Assembly: GCA_022695795.1 (NCBI GenBank)
Contig: MU404092.1
Location: forward strand, 248,001 to 312,000
Direction of reading: 5' to 3'
Length of the DNA stretch: 64,000 nt
Origin: Biscogniauxia marginata
Taxonomy: Eukaryota; Ascomycota; Sordariomycetes; Xylariales; Xylariaceae
Positions 59,270-64,000 of this stretch are shown piece by piece. Within the stretch, counting starts at the first letter, position 1; each line of letters starts with the position of its first letter. A program made the translations under genes and the position numbers. The notes below the pieces were generated by a model, which made no database searches, was not told the origin of the DNA, and worked only from the letters and a program-made list of their open reading frames with translations.

Positions 59270-60008
59270 CAGGGGCAAGGTCCATGTTGAACCTTGATCT
59301 CAAATGCCCATCGACATAGTCAACTAACCCGTCCATGTGATTCTCGTAGCCTGCTGTAGTGGAAATCCATAATTCCTCGACAGCGACGAGTACTGACAGG
59401 CCCCGGGTTGAGGTGGAAGCGCGCTTGTATGGATCGGACCGCATCAGCAACTTAAAATTCGACGTCTTCCCGGGTACTTATCTGCAGAAAACATGGGCCA
59501 TACTTCGACCGTGTTGAAACCGATATATCCCATGACGATGAAACACATGTGCTGGTGTTCAAATACTCTGTGCACCCGGGGAATCCTGACGCTCATGTCG
59601 GGTAGCCCCTGAGATATGCATCATCATATCCACCTCGACACGTTCGACACCGTAGCCATATTTCACGATTAGATTGGGAGAGATACGCGAGACAGTGTTC
59701 CGAGTATCCTCTCGAAATTTCAAGATTGGGGTCTGATGATGGTCGACCACGATGTCATGAAACACTGACACCGGAATGGCTTGCAAGTAATCATTTTCAG
59801 TATACTTGGCAAGAGGGAAGGGGACTTGGTTTTTGTGAAGACGACTCCTTAGCCAATACAAATGAGGTGAAGGTTTTGGCTCATGTCGTAAACTTGTAAG
59901 AAACTCCCGTCGGATCCCACATTTGCAGTTGAACATTCCGCTCATTAAATACGGAGCAGGGGGAGGTGAAGGATAAGTGGGATGCCATTTGACAGCACGA
60001 ATTCGCAA
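59270..60008 (-). pseudogene. Phosphotransferase/kinase-like (APH fold) relic
   Basis: The minus-strand frame from about 60008 carries FPLAKYTENDYLQAIPVSVF and then ISPNLIVKYGYGVERVEVDM, the lysine-containing strand of the fungal aminoglycoside-phosphotransferase-like family. A frame shift near 59603-59610 moves the next part to another frame. It continues IPRVHRVFEHQHMCFIVMGY and IGFNTVEVWPMF, the hinge of the kinase fold, and soon meets a TGA near 59453. Further shifted fragments with stops extend to about 59270. The catalytic HGD-type motif is not seen. The intact family has about 300-400 residues, so this is a broken, incomplete copy. Function of the family in fungi is largely unknown. 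Confidence 0.6.
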
Positions 60009-62381
60009 TCAATTGAAGCTGATAGCACGAAATATTAGGCCGGCATAATCTCGTCGCCATTAATATTGCTGGTGTCGTCGGCTCCGGTGTTGGCGTTATC
60101 GTTGGGTAAGTTGCTATCCACATCGCCTTCGACACTCACGATACTGTTGTTATCATGAAGTGAATTGGTGTTACCGAGACTATTGCCATCATCATTTAGC
60201 TGGACGTCGTCACCATTCTGACCGCCGTGGTTGACATTCAAGTCCCAATTAAGAACTATGATGCTAATGCCACCGTTAAGAACATCATGGTGAAGGGCCG
60301 GGCTACTCGGGTCATAATTCTGATCATGGGCGGCTGCTTAAGCACGGTTGCGGGTCATTCGGAGACTACTACCCGACATCTGGTGGTCTTGATAGGGGGT
60401 GTTCTGCTGAGGATAGACTAGTCGCACTGGAATATACAGTATTGAGAATGCCCCTGGGGCTATTCTTGATTGGATAGAACGACTATGATTGTCTATTGAT
60501 GAATTGATGAAGAGCAGGTCGACGAAACTGGCGCGATGACGGATCAATTTCGAGCACGGGGCAGGACAAAAGATTCTACACTGTGTTTACCACTAAAATG
60601 CTCTTTCTGGTAATAATTAAATCGTCTACACTAGAGAAAGAAGTAGTAGCTTGTTGACATGAATGATTGATGCTATACCTACCTTGACTTACCTTCATTG
60701 TACTTTACTCCAGACCTCTTTTTCTCATGAAATTCTCGGGAGGTTGAAACCTTCTGATTTCGCGTCTGACTTAACAGGCTAAGAAGTGAAGCCATCATAA
60801 GGCGAGTTCCCAATGTGAAAGTGATACATCTATAGGTACACTTCTAGTGTAGCCCTGAGAGTAGTAATATTGACAACTCGTCCAGAAAATAGGGGGATTT
60901 GGTTGGAGTAGAAAATTGACTGGCAGCAGTGGATCAAGGCAACATGACTGGCTTTTGCAAGGGAGCACGATGTCGAAAGGGAGATGTTGAGCAAGCTTGG
61001 ACATTTCTCCACAACGCAACGCATCTCAACACGATGTTTGGCCCACTCGAGGTACGGGAGCTTACACTAGAGCTTATTCGAGATGATTCGAGATTATATG
61101 AGGCCTGTTAAGTTGGCCCGAGCTTTACGTGGTAGGCTATACCTAAACCTGCCTAGTGAACACCACCGGAGAGTTAGCCGTTGCTATTTTCTCTTCTCTC
61201 TTTACAAGGTATTACCTACTTCAGTAATGCACCATCCTCGACCAACGACTCGTGACTTTGAAATGTCCAGTCCTTCACCCTCAGATGGTAAATACCTGAA
61301 ATTCAGAAAACGCTTGCGAGTCATGCTACTATCTGCGATTGGTTAGTTTTGTCGTATCTTTAGCACAGCGACTTAATTCTGACGGGCTTGACTTGAATGC
61401 CTACATAGGTACCTACCTGTGTACCTAAGGTATGTTCATATGTACTGTATTTACAACGGGGTATAGGCGTGCGTACTGCCTTAATGATTCCATGAGGTCC
61501 GCAAGGATCCCAGCCACAATCATTACCTTACCTTTCATTGCCTCCGCCACGTTAAGTATTGTCATCGGATTGAACCGAGCAAGGGGGCGGGCATTGAGCG
61601 ATCCATCAACCGGAATGTCGTCACTACTCTTGCGCCTCACAGCTCCAATTACCAGAAAAGGTGAATCAGATAGAGCGAGGAATGTGACCGACGTAATATC
61701 CGGGCGTACCTGGGCGTATCCAGCCGTATCCTACCCGCGGTAGCTGAAGCCCCGACCATCAGCTGTGGCGTGCGCACATGTAAAAAAAAAAAGTTACAGG
61801 GGGCCATGGTCCTAGAAACCCGTGTTCCAAATTATGTACTCGAGTATGTATGTACATACTTGCTCCCCCGTGTTAGCGATTCACTTCCGGATATGGAGAC
61901 ATACCTAAGGTCGGTCAGTATGATCCAGCCGATAAATAAAAAACTATGGGTTCTCCCTCTTCAATCCGTGTATCTATATATCCGCATATAGATAAATATA
62001 TTACCATCCTCACATCTCCCTGTTGTAATGTTTCGTTAGGTCTCTGTCTACTCGTTCAAAGTCACCACCAATCCCATTCTCGCCCTTCAAAAACGCCGAT
62101 CACCCAGGGCTGCATCTCACCAAAAGCTTGATACTGAGCATCCTCATTTTACCAGAGGCGCACATTTGCTTTTAAAGAGCAGATCCCAGACCCACCAATA
62201 TATTATTGTCCAACGTCAAATACCGTCCTCAACTTTCACCGGACTCGTCTCAATACCTTCCTTCTCTCCACATCCGCATTCCTATCTGATCAACGCCCTC
62301 GCGACATCAACCGGCCTTCACTTCGGCAACGCCAGATAGCCAGAATCGCGATAACTCCAACACAAACCTGGTACCAAGAAC
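60009..62381. other. Intergenic, several unsupported frames
   Basis: About 2.4 kb. A minus frame at 60035-60241 encodes a 68-residue Asn/Asp-rich sequence (NVNHGGQNGDDVQLNDDGN) that may be a remnant. Opposing frames at 61425-61743 and plus frames at 60929 and 61083 lack domains and splice support. The last 400 bp are probably the promoter of the small secreted gene. Confidence 0.4.
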
Positions 62382-62679
62382 ATGCGGACCAACTTCATCC
62401 TGTCGACCATCACGGTCATCACATCATTTGGGGGGTTGACTCAGGCCTCTCCCATACCGTGTCCAGATGTACGTAGCCCTACGATATGCTATATTGGAAT
62501 TTACCGTAGTACTGACTTTTTCTCCCCTACAGTCTAAAAGAGATGCTATACTGAAGGGGGCAATCTCGCCGGAGTCATGCTGTAGCTATGGGTTCTGCAA
62601 GAATGACGTGGTCATCGCCATGGACGAAGACAGGATACGGAGAAACCTTGCATCGGGTTTACGGTATAATACCAGATGA
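62382..62679 (+). CDS. Small secreted protein, effector-like
   Basis: Two exons (62382-62468 and 62533-62679) joined across a 64-bp intron (GTACGT..CAG, phase 0) give 77 residues. The first 23 or so form a good signal peptide (MRTNFILSTITVITSFGG, cleavage near QAS). The mature part starts SPIPCPDSKRD with a dibasic KR, and contains SPESCCSYGFC with three closely spaced cysteines plus one upstream, then a charged tail. Size, signal and cysteines match small secreted proteins of plant- or insect-associated fungi, but no family is recognised. Support is the precise splice site and signal peptide; the short length leaves doubt. Confidence 0.55.
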
Positions 62680-64000
62680 TAATTCATGCGAAGGAAATCG
62701 GTGGGAATCATTTACAAGACAGACTTCACCAATAATTTTCAACTTCTGCATGGCACCGGCGTTATTCGATAATTGAGCCCGGATAGGGCGGGGAACGGCG
62801 TTTTAGGGAGAGGGTTTTGTATATACAATACCTGCTTGCATCGGCACGAGCACCACGGAGAAGCATGTTGCATTTGCATTGACGGAGTTACTTGGCAAAA
62901 GATCATGAAGGTTGACGAGACGAGACTTAGCACGTGTGCCGTCTAGAAAGAATCGCGTTTAGATAATCGCTAAGAAAGCTGGGACCCGTTCTAGAGCGGG
63001 CCAATACGACCAAACATCGGAGACCCTCAATTACGATGTAAGACTTGATTGGCGAAGTATTAAATACGGAGTCTGAGGCTTGTGAATACACCCACAACGT
63101 TCACCGTGGTTGGTCCCATCTCGTATCATGGATTCACTTTTTTTGTGTGAGGGGAAACTATCACATGTAACAATAATAGTGCTTCTTCTCTATGCGACGT
63201 TTGTCCCGAACACGCCGGGCCAATACCAGGTAAGTACTTGTCCCTTGAGGATAACGATAAGCTATATGATACGATGATATTTCTGTGGGTGGATAAGAAG
63301 ATAGTGAGTATCTTATAGCATGCAGTGTAGATGAGACATGATGCCATTTCTACATATGCACCCGGAGTAATGAAAATATGGTCGAACCGTACTTTTCGTC
63401 CCTCCTCACTTACATAACAAGACTAAGGGCGCCGTTATCCAAACCACCTTGCATACTATAGCACCCGGCCCTCGCAGAATGCTACCTAATACCTCGTGTA
63501 AATACCCAATACCTGGTCGTAGTAATGCAAGTCTCAAAAAAGCCATGCGATGAACATGTTTCACAGTCGCATCCAAATTGATATTATGTCAGAGCCATCC
63601 GTGATTCCCGTACGATGTCTCACGGATTGTCTCCAGATGCATCAGTTAAATTGCGGTCCGTCAGCGCCGAAGAAACTACTTGCATCTAAGAGTTCGGCGT
63701 TCACACTTTCGTCAAGGTGATATGGGTTCTTAAAATAGAAAGACAAATTCTCAGCTTATTGTGCTCCCTCCCCCTCATCTTGATTCCACGAGGCGCTCAG
63801 ATCTTTTTCAGCTCGAGTGTTACCCAATATCTTACAAGTCATTAGTATCTTCACATGATTTCTAGCAGTTTCAAATTTACTAGATATCCTTGAAAACGTG
63901 TGTGGCATTTGGGCCTGATTGTTATAGGACAATCGTGGCTTAAATCCCATCTCTGTAAGATTTGTCACAGACATAGATCAGGATCTCCCTATCTTGAAGT
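62680..64000. other. Intergenic to window end, no gene seen
   Basis: About 1.3 kb; short frames on both strands lack starts, domains or splice sites. A gene continuing beyond the window cannot be excluded. Confidence 0.45.

Noticed and set aside
61425..61743. Overlapping frames of 71 and 103 residues
   Set aside because: Open on both strands over the same bases with no domain; coding strand cannot be supported.
1..64000. tRNA or rRNA genes
   Set aside because: I looked for B-box-like GGTTCGAATCC words with matching arms and found none convincing; a tRNA scan could still detect one.

Overview
The window looks like a chromosome segment of a filamentous ascomycete (Pezizomycotina, most likely a sordariomycete). 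Genes carry several short introns of about 48-90 bp with GT..AG borders and CTAAC/CTGAT-like branch sites. The proteins are fungal: two Zn2Cys6 regulators, a group-C type GH18 chitinase, a TOS1-type cell-wall protein, a DUF423 protein and a long aquaglyceroporin. Compact GC-balanced housekeeping genes alternate with AT-rich, gene-poor tracts holding broken genes, which fits repeat-induced point mutation (RIP) acting on accessory DNA. No rRNA, tRNA, CRISPR or bacterial-style operon was seen.

Layout. 0-6.3 kb: a divergent pair, a LysM-effector-like secreted protein (minus) and a large multidomain chitinase (plus); both are pseudogenes with stops at conserved residues. 6.4-7.3 kb: an unrecognised conserved-looking gene. 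9.5-10.9 kb: PEX2, a peroxisomal RING ubiquitin ligase. 12.6-14.8 kb: a Zn2Cys6 regulator. 15.5-18.7 kb: an importin of the Kap120/importin-11 type. 19.7-20.4 kb: a DUF423 membrane protein with an unusual G-rich intron. 21.7-22.1 kb: a 447-bp foldback (MITE-like) element with 114-bp inverted arms. 22.2-23.3 kb: a single-pass membrane protein gene with one in-frame TGA.

23.3-34 kb is AT-rich and accessory. It has a small RING protein, a second Zn2Cys6 regulator, a truncated GliT-like thioredoxin-reductase-type oxidoreductase and a decayed DHA14-type MFS efflux pump, then an intact-looking CocE/NonD (S15) hydrolase at 34.4-36.3 kb. Oxidoreductase, pump and regulator together look like the wreck of a secondary-metabolite resistance/export module.

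36.3-41.5 kb is mostly empty. 41.5-43.0 kb: TOS1-like cell-wall protein. 45.6-46.8 kb: NmrA-like protein. 48.4-50.2 kb: aquaglyceroporin. 50.8-52.2 kb: PEX13, with a small unknown gene 42 bp downstream. 53.9-55.7 kb: NCS1 purine-cytosine permease (minus). From 55.8 kb to the end the DNA is largely non-coding, with a decayed phosphotransferase/kinase-like fragment (59.3-60.0 kb) and a small secreted protein gene (62.4-62.7 kb).

The intact genes do not form one pathway; the two peroxins belong to the same matrix-protein import machinery but are 40 kb apart. Exon borders were placed by eye from splice motifs and frame continuity; no alignment could be run.
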